From the NCBI RefSeq assembly GCF_001456025.1, contig NZ_LMTZ01000092.1:1-64000 (forward strand): a stretch of DNA of 64,000 bases, given 5' to 3'. This DNA comes from Mastigocoleus testarum BC008. Its GTDB lineage: Bacteria > Cyanobacteriota > Cyanobacteriia > Cyanobacteriales > Nostocaceae. Numbering within the stretch: position 1 is the first letter of the stretch; each line of letters begins with the position of its first letter. The notes under the pieces were generated by a model, which was not told the origin of the DNA, made no database searches, and saw only the letters and a list, made by a program, of their open reading frames with translations. Both the position numbers and the translations under genes were made by a program. Shown in pieces: positions 1-9,233 of the stretch.

Positions 1-60
1 TTCGTTGTTAGACCGATATCTTTGCCCGTATTATCTCGTAGTTTTTTTCATAAATCAAAT

Positions 61-918
61 ATGATTCCTATAGTATCAGAGATTAAAAGTAATATTACAA
101 ATAACTTTGTGGTGAACTTAGCTATGTCACTAAATAAAGATAGATTTACATTTTTAATCGAAAACTTAGACGCACAGAAAAACCAAGTAATTAATTTAGT
201 AATAGTTTTTCTAATTATTATATCTTCAGGGATTTTTGTCATCCAAACTTATTCAATTCCGGCTAACATACAATTTATACTTAGCATCATAAATACAACT
301 ATTTTAATTTGCTTTGCTATTGAGTATCTATTACGTTTATGGAGTCAGGAAAATAAATTTCAATATATATTCAGTTTTTATGCAATCATTGACTTGGTAG
401 CTATATTACCTGGTTTTATTGGATTTGTTGATATTAGTTTTATTCGCATACTGCGATGGTTTAGGATTTTGCGTTTGATTCGGTTTATAGAACAAAAGTC
501 TTTATTTGGAATTCTTAGTAATGAAGATTTATTGATATTTGTCCGCATATTATTTACTTTATTTGCAATTATTTTTGTTTATTCGGGCTTAATTTATCAA
601 GTCGAACATTCAGTAAATCCTGATAATTTTCGTAATTTTTTAGATGCATTTTATTTTTCTATTGTAACTATGACGACCGTAGGTTTTGGTGATGTTACTC
701 CAATTTCTAATAGTGGTCGTTTGTTAACAGTTTTGATGATTTTAACAGGGATCACTTTAATCCCTTGGCAAATTGGCGATCTCGTAAAACGACTAATCGA
801 AATATCTAATAAAATAAAAATACTTTGTGATAACTGTGGTCTAGCTTTTCACGACCCAGATGCTAATTTCTGTAAAATATGTGGTAAAAAGTTACAGCAA
901 GTTCCAAACAGACAATAA
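61..918 (+). CDS. Voltage-gated potassium-channel-like ion transporter with C-terminal zinc ribbon
   Basis: Six-helix voltage-gated cation channel in the inner membrane. Hydrophobic helices run from about residue 35 to 240. The S4-like stretch RILRWFRILRLIRF carries regularly spaced arginines, and the pore loop has the K+ selectivity filter TTVGFGD (about residues 205-211). The last ~30 residues form a CxxC...CxxC zinc ribbon (CDNC ... CKIC), which is not part of the basic channel fold. The frame is open from a TTG at 22. I prefer ATG 61, and ATG 124 is also plausible because the conserved part begins there; none has a clear ribosome binding site. Family call is strong; ion selectivity is inferred from the filter. 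It stands alone, with no operon partner. Confidence 0.85.
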   Translation: MIPIVSEIKSNITNNFVVNLAMSLNKDRFTFLIENLDAQKNQVINLVIVFLIIISSGIFVIQTYSIPANIQFILSIINTTILICFAIEYLLRLWSQENKFQYIFSFYAIIDLVAILPGFIGFVDISFIRILRWFRILRLIRFIEQKSLFGILSNEDLLIFVRILFTLFAIIFVYSGLIYQVEHSVNPDNFRNFLDAFYFSIVTMTTVGFGDVTPISNSGRLLTVLMILTGITLIPWQIGDLVKRLIEISNKIKILCDNCGLAFHDPDANFCKICGKKLQQVPNRQ

Positions 919-2383
919 TTTTTTGTAAATAATTAAAGTCAGTGAAGATAAGATAATTAATATCAAATAGATATCAAATAAATATAGAATCATAATTATA
1001 AATACATGAATACATGAATACATTATTCATAATAGAAAATTATGAGATATATCTCTGACGACCTAACTCACTGTAGCAATCCGATTAGATTTGTGAACAG
1101 ACAAAACTTAGCTCACTGTAGGTGCGCGGATTCAGTTCTGTCACGTCTTTATAATATTGATTGTTATAAATAATATTGATTATTATAAATAATTTATGAT
1201 CGCTATAGAAATAAAATACGACCGACACAGACTAAAAAATTATGATGCTCGGTAAAAATTTGTGGCCTACTTTATTACTGTACTTCTGCAAAAATTTTTA
1301 ATTACTGGGGAATATAAATATATTTCTTAATAGTCAATATGGTAGACATCATACAACGAAATAATAGCTGTATGCGCAATTGAAGTTACTTAGGATGCTG
1401 AAATTACTATACAGTAGGGTAAATACTTGCTAATGAAGTTACGATACATACTCTATATTGATTAGCATTTAAGTACTATCCAAGTAATAAATAACAATTT
1501 TAGCTACAAATAACGTCCTATGCGGAGTTTTTTTTACAGTCACCCTTTTTCTATGACTTTTGAAAACACAAAATCGAGTAGGGGCTTGTTATTTTCCTCA
1601 AATGCCAAACATAAGAAAAAATAGATGTTGCAAACCAAAAAATCGGTTCTTTTAAATTAGAGAGTGCTTTATTTTAGATTTGTCTGCGATCGCGATCGCA
1701 TCTCAGGGAATTTTAAATCACTAGTTTCTATTTTATCTAAGTATAAAAAAGTGTGCTGCAAATCACAAAAAAACCTATAATAAAAGAGTAATATATAACC
1801 CGAATCGTTCCATAGTAGTTCCCTAGACAATATAGTTTAGTGTCGAACCCTGTTATTGAAACTTATTAGAGAAGGGTTGTCTTTATTTAAGACTTAACTG
1901 AATAGTTTTAACTAACTGCATTATCTTTACGTACCAGTAAAACAGTTTAAATAGTAATTTTCAGCAGACTGTTTCAGGAAATGCTTGTTAGGCTTTGGTA
2001 TTTATTTACTGTCAGTCGTAAATTTTGAATACCAGATAAATAAAATCAGGGATAACCATTTGTTGTAAGCGGAGAACAATAAAGGTTTCAAAACTTTATT
2101 AACTCCGAAATCAAAGGAAAACAGCAAGACTTAAACTCTTCTTATCCAAGAAAGAGAGTTGATATACCCTTAAGCAGAACTGAGTGCTTTTATTCGAGCA
2201 AAAATAAAATATCTCATACATCAATCAGTTGACTTGATGTGTGAATTCAGTCGTGAAGGTTAAGTATATAGCTAATTAATGGTTAGTTAATTGCGGAAAG
2301 TTGACCTGATAGCGATTGATTACATGTGAAAAACTAAATCAATTTTAATTACGGAAAGTAAGGTAGAGCCCGGAGAAGTCAAG
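919..2383. other. Long AT-rich intergenic region
   Basis: About 1.46 kb without a convincing gene on either strand. It contains an overlapping double HIP1 site (GCGATCGCGATCGC near 1686) and runs of short AT-rich direct repeats such as aatacatgaatacatgaata near 1000. The last ~100 bases precede the TPR gene and may hold its promoter and leader. I see no RNA gene. Confidence 0.6.
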
Positions 2384-3460
2384 ATGAAAGGATCGAGAAT
2401 TGCTTCAATGCTTTTGGTATTGGGTGCTTTTGCTGCGGTAGATGTATTTGTACCCGATTACATACAAGCTAAAGCTACAAAAACAACAGAGCGTGAATTG
2501 GTAGCAGCAACAGCAAATTTATCAATAAAAACTCTTCGAGGTTCTGGGATCGAAGCATCAGTTAATGGTAATACAAAAGTCTCATATTACATAAGCAGAG
2601 GAAATCAGCATTACTTAAGAGGAAATCTCAAAGAAGCAATAGCTAATTTTGATCGAGCATTGCTAATGAATCCTTCAAATTCTGATGCTTATTACAAAAG
2701 AGGACTTGTACGTTATCAGTTAAGAGATTATCGCGGTGCAATTTCTGATTATAGCGAAGCTTTAAAAATAAGTCCGAACCATGCGGATATCTATATTAGT
2801 AGGGGTAATGCTCGTGATGATTCAGGAGATGGAGCGGGAGCAATACAAGATTATACTCGGGCTTTAAAAATCGATCCCAATCATTCCTATGCTTATTTAA
2901 ATCGCGGGATCGCTCATTACCGTCTACAAGCATTTCAAGCTGCGATCGCAGATTATAATCGAGTATTACGCGACAATTCTAACGATGCATCTGTTTATTT
3001 AAATCGCGCTCTTGCTTATCATGGTTTAAAAAATTATGGCGCGGCAGTTGCAGATTATACAAAAGTTTTACAGCTTAAACCTAATGATATTGAAACTTAT
3101 AACCGCAGGGGAAACATCCGCGTTCAGATGCAAGACTATCGAGGAGGGGTTGCAGATTACACTAAAGCTTTAGAAATAGATCCCAATAGCGCTCATACAT
3201 ATTACAACCGAGGTAATCTCCGTACTGAGTTACAAGAATTTGAGGAAGCTATCAAAGATTACACTAAAGCTTTAGAAATCAATCCTGATTATGCTCAAGC
3301 GTATGGAAATCGAGCAATCGCACGTTATAGTTTAGACGATATTGATGGAGCCATCGCCGATCTACAAAAAGCTATAGATATCTTTAAAACACAAGGACAA
3401 ACTACGGAAGTTCAAAAAGGGATCGATCTTATTGAGGAAATCAAAAGCGAGCAAGCTTAG
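2384..3460 (+). CDS. Secreted tetratricopeptide repeat protein
   Basis: 358 residues. The N-terminus (about 1-30) is a likely Sec signal peptide with a hydrophobic core MLLVLGAFAAVDVF. From about residue 67 to the end there are eight consecutive 34-residue TPR units with the usual pattern (Y..RG......Y..AI.DY..AL...P). TPR arrays are protein-interaction scaffolds, so this is probably a periplasmic or exported adaptor; no catalytic motif is visible. The start is supported by a GGAG about 10 bases upstream of ATG (2371-2374). Neighbours give no partner. Confidence 0.85.
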   Translation: MKGSRIASMLLVLGAFAAVDVFVPDYIQAKATKTTERELVAATANLSIKTLRGSGIEASVNGNTKVSYYISRGNQHYLRGNLKEAIANFDRALLMNPSNSDAYYKRGLVRYQLRDYRGAISDYSEALKISPNHADIYISRGNARDDSGDGAGAIQDYTRALKIDPNHSYAYLNRGIAHYRLQAFQAAIADYNRVLRDNSNDASVYLNRALAYHGLKNYGAAVADYTKVLQLKPNDIETYNRRGNIRVQMQDYRGGVADYTKALEIDPNSAHTYYNRGNLRTELQEFEEAIKDYTKALEINPDYAQAYGNRAIARYSLDDIDGAIADLQKAIDIFKTQGQTTEVQKGIDLIEEIKSEQA

Positions 3461-3788
3461 TGGAGGTAGGGTGTGTTGTCCCAACTAGCGAAGGAGTACC
3501 GTGGGTATTGCGTGATGCACCACTATGAATTGGATAGAAATAAACGCCGTGAAAATTATAATGTGCTGCCGATGTGGGAAACATAAGTAATTTTGCTGCG
3601 GGTAATGCTGAGCTTTGACGATGAAAATTTAGTAATAATTGAGAAAATTACTTTTCCTTAGTGTCTTAACCGATATCTTTACTGCTACATTCAAATCGGT
3701 AGTGGCGGGTTATATATTAGTCTACTATTTATCTGTATTATTTGTTGCCAAAATTATTAGATATCTATGATGTGTACGCTAAGATGTC
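3461..3788. other. Intergenic region with degenerate palindromic repeat
   Basis: No gene seen. The first ~70 bases (gtgtgttgtcccaac ... gcgtgatgcaccac) look like a decayed copy of a GTGCGTTA-type interspersed palindrome common in cyanobacteria. The rest is plain AT-rich sequence. Confidence 0.4.
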
Positions 3789-3809
3789 GTGGTGTCTAAG
3801 AATATCAGT

Positions 3810-5450
3810 ATGTCTGAAATTATTTACGTAAATTCAACTATTGGCAGCGATAGTGCAAGTGGTAGCCAACAAACACCATTAAAAACTATAACTCAAGCCC
3901 TTAAGATAGCAAAATCCGGAACTAAAATCCAACTGGCAGATGGTAAATATAACGGTGATACTGGTGAAGAATTTCCTTTAAATATTCCTAGTGGAGTCAC
4001 TGTTTTTGGTAATGAAAGTAACAAAGGCGCAGGTATTCTAATTGAAGGTAGTGGAGAGTATCTCAGTCGTACTTTTGCCCGTCAAAATATCACGATCATT
4101 CTTGATGATAATACTGAATTAAGAGGAGTAACAGTTACTAGTCCCGATACTCGTGGTACTGCCGTTTGGATTGAGTCAACTGCACCCACGGTAGCTAATT
4201 GTACTTTTACCAAATGCAAACGCGAGGGTGTTTTTGCTAGTGGCGATGCAAATCCGAAGATTTTCGATAGTATATTTGTTGAAAATGATGCTAACGGTAT
4301 TTCCATCGCTCGAGATAGTACTGGTGAGATTCGCGGTAACACCTGTATAAGAACTGGTTACGGAATTGCTATTAGCGATCGCGCTGCACCGAAAATAATT
4401 AATAATAAAATTTCTGAGAACCGAAATGGAATTGTTATTTCCGGTAGCGCTCGTCCCATATTGCGTCAAAACATCTGTGAAAGAAATACAGATGATGGTT
4501 TGACAATGATTCGTGACTCTCTCCCCGATATGGGTAGTAGCAATGACCCTGGTGGTAACATCCTACGCAACAACGGTAAATTTGACCTGCAAAATGCAAC
4601 TTCTAATAAGCTGATTGCGATCGGGAATCAAATCGATCCGAGCAAAGTAAAAGGTAATGTGGAACTAATAGATAATCAATCTCCAACACCGGAACCGAAT
4701 CCCACACCTGCACCTAACCCAACACCCGCACCTAACCCAACACCACAACCAAATCCCACACCGGAACCAGATCCTGCACCTGTACCTATTCCCGTACCAA
4801 ACCCCACACCAGAACCGGATCCTACGCCTGTACCTATTCCCGTACCAGACCCAACTCCTTTACCAAACCCTACTAGATTAAGGGATATTTCTGGTCATTG
4901 GGGGGAAATATTTATTCAAGAATTGGTCAGAATAGATATAGTCAAAGGTTATCCCGACCTTACTTTTAAACCCGATGTTACGATGACACGGGCGCAATAT
5001 GCTGCTTTACTTGTCAAAGCTTTTAACCCACCTGCGAAACGGGAAGCGATTAAATTCAAAGATGTTAAGGAAAATTTTTGGGCTAATCGAGTAATTCAAC
5101 AAGCTTATGAAGGTGGTTTCCTTTCAGGTTTTCCAGACCGAACCTTCCACCCCAATCAAAATATCCAACGGGTTCAAGTAATTGTTTCTTTAGTTAACGG
5201 ACTCAAACTCCTTGGTGGAGTAGAGAATAATTTAAATTACTTCAATGACAGAGGGAATATTCCTCAATATGCTAAAGATGAAGTAGCTACAGCAGTTGAA
5301 AAACAACTGATCGTGAATTATCCCAATTTGAAACAGCTTAACCCCACCCGCGATGCAACAAGGGCTGAAGTTGCGGTGATGGTGTATCAAGCATTAGTCA
5401 ATGATGCTAGGGTTGGAGCGATCAATTTTCCTTATATTGTGAATATTTAA
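3810..5450 (+). CDS. DUF1565/parallel beta-helix protein with proline repeats and three SLH domains
   Basis: About 546 residues. It begins with a DUF1565 segment (YVNSTIGSDSASGSQQ..P.KTI), followed by a right-handed parallel beta-helix with many G/N turns (about 60-285). A proline-rich linker of PTPEPNPTPAPNP type follows (about 290-360), then three SLH domains to the end (motifs RDISGHWG, FKDVKENFW, FNDRGNIPQYA). SLH domains anchor proteins to the cell wall or S-layer, and the beta-helix commonly binds or cleaves polysaccharide, but no catalytic site is evident. A GTG at 3789 is an alternative start. No signal peptide is visible from either start, which is odd for an SLH protein. Confidence 0.8.
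   Translation: MSEIIYVNSTIGSDSASGSQQTPLKTITQALKIAKSGTKIQLADGKYNGDTGEEFPLNIPSGVTVFGNESNKGAGILIEGSGEYLSRTFARQNITIILDDNTELRGVTVTSPDTRGTAVWIESTAPTVANCTFTKCKREGVFASGDANPKIFDSIFVENDANGISIARDSTGEIRGNTCIRTGYGIAISDRAAPKIINNKISENRNGIVISGSARPILRQNICERNTDDGLTMIRDSLPDMGSSNDPGGNILRNNGKFDLQNATSNKLIAIGNQIDPSKVKGNVELIDNQSPTPEPNPTPAPNPTPAPNPTPQPNPTPEPDPAPVPIPVPNPTPEPDPTPVPIPVPDPTPLPNPTRLRDISGHWGEIFIQELVRIDIVKGYPDLTFKPDVTMTRAQYAALLVKAFNPPAKREAIKFKDVKENFWANRVIQQAYEGGFLSGFPDRTFHPNQNIQRVQVIVSLVNGLKLLGGVENNLNYFNDRGNIPQYAKDEVATAVEKQLIVNYPNLKQLNPTRDATRAEVAVMVYQALVNDARVGAINFPYIVNI
4680..4870 (+). repeat. In-frame proline-repeat coding tandem array
   Basis: Imperfect tandem units coding for PNPTPAP, PNPTPEP and PVPIPVP between the beta-helix and the SLH domains. 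There are two longer near-copies (PEPDPAPVPIPVPNPT and PEPDPTPVPIPVPDPT). It acts as an extended linker. Confidence 0.8.
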
Positions 5451-5501
5451 TTGTGGTTTTTTGAATTTGTGGTTTTTTGAAGTTGCGGTTCTTTGACCTT
5501 C

Positions 5502-5545
5502 AAACCTCTCTCCATTTACGAAAAGAAATTTGGGGAGAGGTTTTT
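5502..5545 (+). terminator. Probable intrinsic terminator of the SLH-protein gene
   Basis: Inverted repeat ACCTCTCTCC ... GGGGAGAGGT with a ~18-base loop, followed by TTTTT, about 55 bases after the stop at 5450. The rest of the 5451-5779 gap is unremarkable. A solo tgcgtaagtcct at about 5742 resembles one end of the MITE at 38711. Confidence 0.65.
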
Positions 5546-5779
5546 GGTGCTTGTTGGGGTTTGCGAACACACCAGATACAGCACAAATTTATCTAATTTC
5601 TACCTGCTGCTCAAGTTCTATTTCCACTTGAGCTTGGACAAATGTAGTGTAAATCGGGATATTAGATTCTAAAGCTTCGAAACTCTGAACAAAGTAATAC
5701 ATAAATACTATATATTGGCGAGCGCACTGTGACAGTTGCGTAAGTCCTGATCTGATGGGTTATTAAAATTTAGATTCCC

Positions 5780-6640
5780 TTAAAGCGTAGATTCTGATTT
5801 TGTTGGCACAAAGGATTGCTCCCTTACTAAGTCATATACTTTTTCAGAACGAGCAAAGTCAATAAAGTCTTTTTTTAATCCAGTTGGTTTAGAATTCGTC
5901 ACTAAATTTAGAGGACGGGAAAGGGGAAAGATACCATTTTTGACATTTGCGATCGTAGCAGCGACTCCCTCAATCGGTAAGAGTTTTAAAGGTGCACCGT
6001 GAACGATATCATATTCAGCCGCACCAATAGATACGTAAGCAATAGTGTTAGGATTTTCGTTAACTGCTACAATCGCTTCTGGATTATCACCAATAATTTT
6101 ATCCGCACTAATATCTTTGATCGGAACTTGAAAGAATTTAGCAAACAGCTTACCAGTAGAATGATTTTCTGCTTTGCTGACAACAAAAATTGGCGCATCT
6201 TTACCACCAACTTGTCGCCAATTGTTGATTTTATTAGTGTATATGTCAACGATTTGTTTATTCGTAAGACTTTTAATTGAGTTGTTTTTATGTATTAGTA
6301 CCGATATACCATCTTTAGCAATGGTAAATGGTAATAAATGTTTTTCCTTTGCTTTTAAAGAACGCGAAACCATACCAATATCAACATTTCCTTCGCTAGC
6401 ATCCTTAATTCCTTGAGAAGAACCACCAGTTTTAATGTTAATTCGTACCTTGGGATATTTAGCTTGATAACGCTTAGCGATCGCTACAACTAAAGGTTTG
6501 ATGGTACTGGATCCAGTTAACGTCAAATTATCTTGAGCATAGGAAATAGTATTTTTTGATGGATATTGACTACAAGCTTGTAAAAATGAAGCAGTAAATA
6601 AAGTTAGTGATATTAATACAGATTGCTTTAAATATATCAT
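5780..6640 (-). CDS. PstS-like phosphate-type substrate-binding lipoprotein
   Basis: 286 residues of the PBP_like/PstS family. There is a lipoprotein signal with lipobox L20-Q-A-C23. The ligand-binding motifs GSSTIKPL and GGSSQGIKDASEGNVDIGMVSR-like segments (about residues 43-95) match PstS-type phosphate or anion binding. It is expected in the periplasm as a membrane-tethered solute-binding protein. No pstC, pstA or pstB neighbours are present, so it is an orphan. It lies divergently from the sensor kinase at 7117, with 470 bases between. The phosphate ligand is inferred from the family, not proven. Confidence 0.8.
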   Translation of the reverse strand: MIYLKQSVLISLTLFTASFLQACSQYPSKNTISYAQDNLTLTGSSTIKPLVVAIAKRYQAKYPKVRINIKTGGSSQGIKDASEGNVDIGMVSRSLKAKEKHLLPFTIAKDGISVLIHKNNSIKSLTNKQIVDIYTNKINNWRQVGGKDAPIFVVSKAENHSTGKLFAKFFQVPIKDISADKIIGDNPEAIVAVNENPNTIAYVSIGAAEYDIVHGAPLKLLPIEGVAATIANVKNGIFPLSRPLNLVTNSKPTGLKKDFIDFARSEKVYDLVREQSFVPTKSESTL

Positions 6641-7110
6641 TTTATTTTTAGCAATTTATGTTCAAAAATATTATATTTATCTATTTATATTTTTCCCATT
6701 TATACCAGCAAAATAACTGAAATCAACTACGCTTTCTATTTAATTAGCCTGTTTTGAATCACCAAAAATATTTTTATGTTATAAATACTGATTTCAAACA
6801 GTTAGCTTAATGATAAAAATAGAATTATTTATAATATACCATCGCTTTAAGTAATAATAGTTTTTATATTTTGTGCTCAACATTTATATCATAAGTTATA
6901 TATCAAAGTAATTATTTAATTTTAATTTTCCAAAAAACATAAACAAAGACAACAATCACTTATGATCTAAAGTTTTTTAGTGACTCAATACAGCAATAAA
7001 AGACTCGTTAATGATTAATGGAATATTAAATATTCATTTAAATGTTACAGGAGTTTTTATTAACTGGATTTACAAGCAAGTCTATAAATATATTTACATA
7101 CTTTTAAATC
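6641..7110. other. AT-rich divergent intergenic region
   Basis: Shared upstream region of the PstS-like gene (minus) and the sensor kinase (plus). It is very AT-rich. No recognised operator such as a Pho box and no RNA gene were seen. Confidence 0.5.
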
Positions 7111-7116
7111 TTGATT

Positions 7117-8988
7117 ATGAAATCTATAAAATCAAGTTTACTCTCGGGAAATAGACTAAAAATTTCTTGGATGAATTCCCAAGCAGAAAATATATTCCAA
7201 AAAAATAGTTACAGCTGGTTCCAAAGAATAATAGATAAGACCAAGATTGGTCATAAAATTACCATAGGTTATGGAATTACCATTGGTATTGCTGCTATGG
7301 GAATAACTGTTGGTTTATTCGTAGGAGATGTTTATTGGAAACAACCTGCTTTAAAACAACAAGAAATTAGTCACAGAGAATCAGCTTTGCTGATGCAATT
7401 GAAAGATTCTTTATTAGAGACAAAATCTCAGTTTATTCCTTACATCACAAATCCCCATTTATTAGAAAACTACAGTAGCTATTTATTGATACACTCTGAT
7501 AAGATAATTGCTGTTTTATCTGAATTAGAAAATGAGATAAGTCATGAAAATCAAGGATTACAACGGCAAAACCTAGCAGATTTGCAAAATTTTATTCAAA
7601 AACATAAAGACACAACACAAACATATAGAAAAAAATTAGTCACTACCATTAATAAATTCAATATTATTAATTCCGACAACCAAACAATAGATACCAGAAA
7701 TTCTAGAAATCTTTTGGTAAATTTCCTTGAGTCCCTAGAAGCATTACAGTTAGAAAAAGATATTCAAGAACTAAATAAATTAATTGCCTTTGCGGAAGAT
7801 AAAAAACGAGCAGCAAACACTAACTTGAATCTGGCTATACAATTACAGGCAGATATAACCAAATATAGTATTTTGCTGTCAGTAGCTATCGCTATTTTCT
7901 TAGCATTTTTTACAACTTGGCTCATAACTTATCCGTTAACAGCAGTTACAAAAGTTGCTCAAAAAGTTGCTAATGAGTCTAATTTTGACCTTATAGTCCC
8001 AGTTACTACCAAAGATGAAGTAGGATTATTAGCGAGTTCCTTCAACCAGATGATTCAGACAGTTTCCAAGTATATCCATGAGTTAGAGCTTGCTCGACAA
8101 ACATTAGAGCAAAGAGTGGAAGAACGAACACAGGAACTTTCCCAAGCTTTACAAAATCTCCAGCAAACACAATCCCAATTAATTCAAACTGAAAAGATGT
8201 CTAGTTTGGGTCAAATGGTAGCTGGGGTAGCTCATGAAATAAATAATCCAGTAAACTTTATATACGGCAATATTCGGCATGTTAATAGCTACGTTGACGA
8301 TTTGTTAGCTTTGTTAAAGCTTTATCAAGAAGAACACATTGATGTCAGTCCAAAAATTTTAGAGGAAATTGAAAACATTGATTTAGAGTTTGTTACCGAT
8401 GATTTACCCAAAACTCTTTCTTCAATGAAAATAGGTGCTCAACGTATCCGTGATATTGTCCTCTCATTACGTAATTTTTCTCGCTTGGATGAAGCTGAAG
8501 CTAAAGCTATTGATATTCATGAAGGTATTGAGAGTACTTTATTACTACTCAATCACCAAATCAAAAAAGGAATTGAGGTGGTAAGACAATATGGAGATTT
8601 GATGCTGGTTGAGTGTTATCCAGCACAACTAAACCAGGTTTTTATGAATATCCTTAACAATGGAATGGATGCTTTACAAGAACAGCCGGAGGAATTTAGT
8701 AAACAGATTAGAATTCAGACAGAGGTTCTTGAAACTAAAGTAAATAAATCTGTACGTATAAGAATTAAAGATAATGGTCCAGGGATCCCTTTAAATATTC
8801 AAGAAAAGTTATTTGACCCCTTTTTTACAACCAAGCCCATAGGTAAAGGTACCGGTTTAGGTTTATCGATTTCCTACAGTATTGTTAAAAAACATAAGGG
8901 CGAAATAGAAGTAATATCTGAACCTGGTAAAGGTACAGAATTTATTATTATGTTACCAACTTTAATGAATCAAGAAAATTACTTGTAA
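7117..8988 (+). CDS. Membrane sensor histidine kinase (HAMP, HisKA, HATPase)
   Basis: About 623 residues. TM1 lies near residues 48-67 and TM2 near 250-275, enclosing a ~180-residue extracytoplasmic helical sensor domain. A HAMP domain and a coiled coil (about 330-365) follow. The H-box is VAHEINNPVNF with phospho-acceptor H373. ATP-binding boxes are N (ILNNGMDAL), G1 (DNGPGIP), F (FDPFFTTK) and G2 (GTGLGLS). It is a class common in cyanobacteria. No response regulator is adjacent, so its partner is unknown. A TTG at 7111 also opens the frame, but ATG 7117 is the better start. Confidence 0.9.
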   Translation: MKSIKSSLLSGNRLKISWMNSQAENIFQKNSYSWFQRIIDKTKIGHKITIGYGITIGIAAMGITVGLFVGDVYWKQPALKQQEISHRESALLMQLKDSLLETKSQFIPYITNPHLLENYSSYLLIHSDKIIAVLSELENEISHENQGLQRQNLADLQNFIQKHKDTTQTYRKKLVTTINKFNIINSDNQTIDTRNSRNLLVNFLESLEALQLEKDIQELNKLIAFAEDKKRAANTNLNLAIQLQADITKYSILLSVAIAIFLAFFTTWLITYPLTAVTKVAQKVANESNFDLIVPVTTKDEVGLLASSFNQMIQTVSKYIHELELARQTLEQRVEERTQELSQALQNLQQTQSQLIQTEKMSSLGQMVAGVAHEINNPVNFIYGNIRHVNSYVDDLLALLKLYQEEHIDVSPKILEEIENIDLEFVTDDLPKTLSSMKIGAQRIRDIVLSLRNFSRLDEAEAKAIDIHEGIESTLLLLNHQIKKGIEVVRQYGDLMLVECYPAQLNQVFMNILNNGMDALQEQPEEFSKQIRIQTEVLETKVNKSVRIRIKDNGPGIPLNIQEKLFDPFFTTKPIGKGTGLGLSISYSIVKKHKGEIEVISEPGKGTEFIIMLPTLMNQENYL

Positions 8989-9025
8989 ATACGAGTATAT
9001 GGAATAGTTTGACTAAAGTGTAGTC

Positions 9026-9131
9026 TTATACCAATTTAGAAAAATAATGAGACAAATAAATTTTTGTAGAGACGTACCGTGGTAAGTCTCTACGGGAGAA
9101 TCTATTGCAATGATTGATTGAATTGGTATAA
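9026..9131. mobile_element. MITE copy A1 (106 bp, TTATACCAATT ends)
   Basis: The ends TTATACCAATT (9026-9036) and AATTGGTATAA (9121-9131) are perfect 11-bp inverted repeats. The centre holds a second hairpin, GTAGAGAC ... GTCTCTAC. A second copy with the same order of blocks (gacaaataaattttt, attgcaat, attgaattggtata) lies at 45832-45935. No coding capacity. The TA at the ends suggests mobilisation by an IS630-type transposase, which is inference. Confidence 0.8.
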
Positions 9132-9172
9132 TTTTTATTATCTGTTCCCTGTTCTCCATTCCCTTCAAACAC

Positions 9173-9200
9173 AAAAAAGGCGGGCTAATCTTCGCCCACC
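9173..9200 (-). terminator. tkt: Intrinsic terminator of tkt
   Basis: Read on the minus strand: GGTGGGC, an 8-base loop, GCCCGCC, then TTTTTT. It starts about 33 bases after the transketolase stop. Confidence 0.85.
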
Positions 9201-9233
9201 CCAAACTTTTATTCAGAGATTATTTATTTACTA

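Noticed and set aside
9013..9204. 63-residue minus-strand frame
   Set aside because: It covers the MITE and the tkt terminator.
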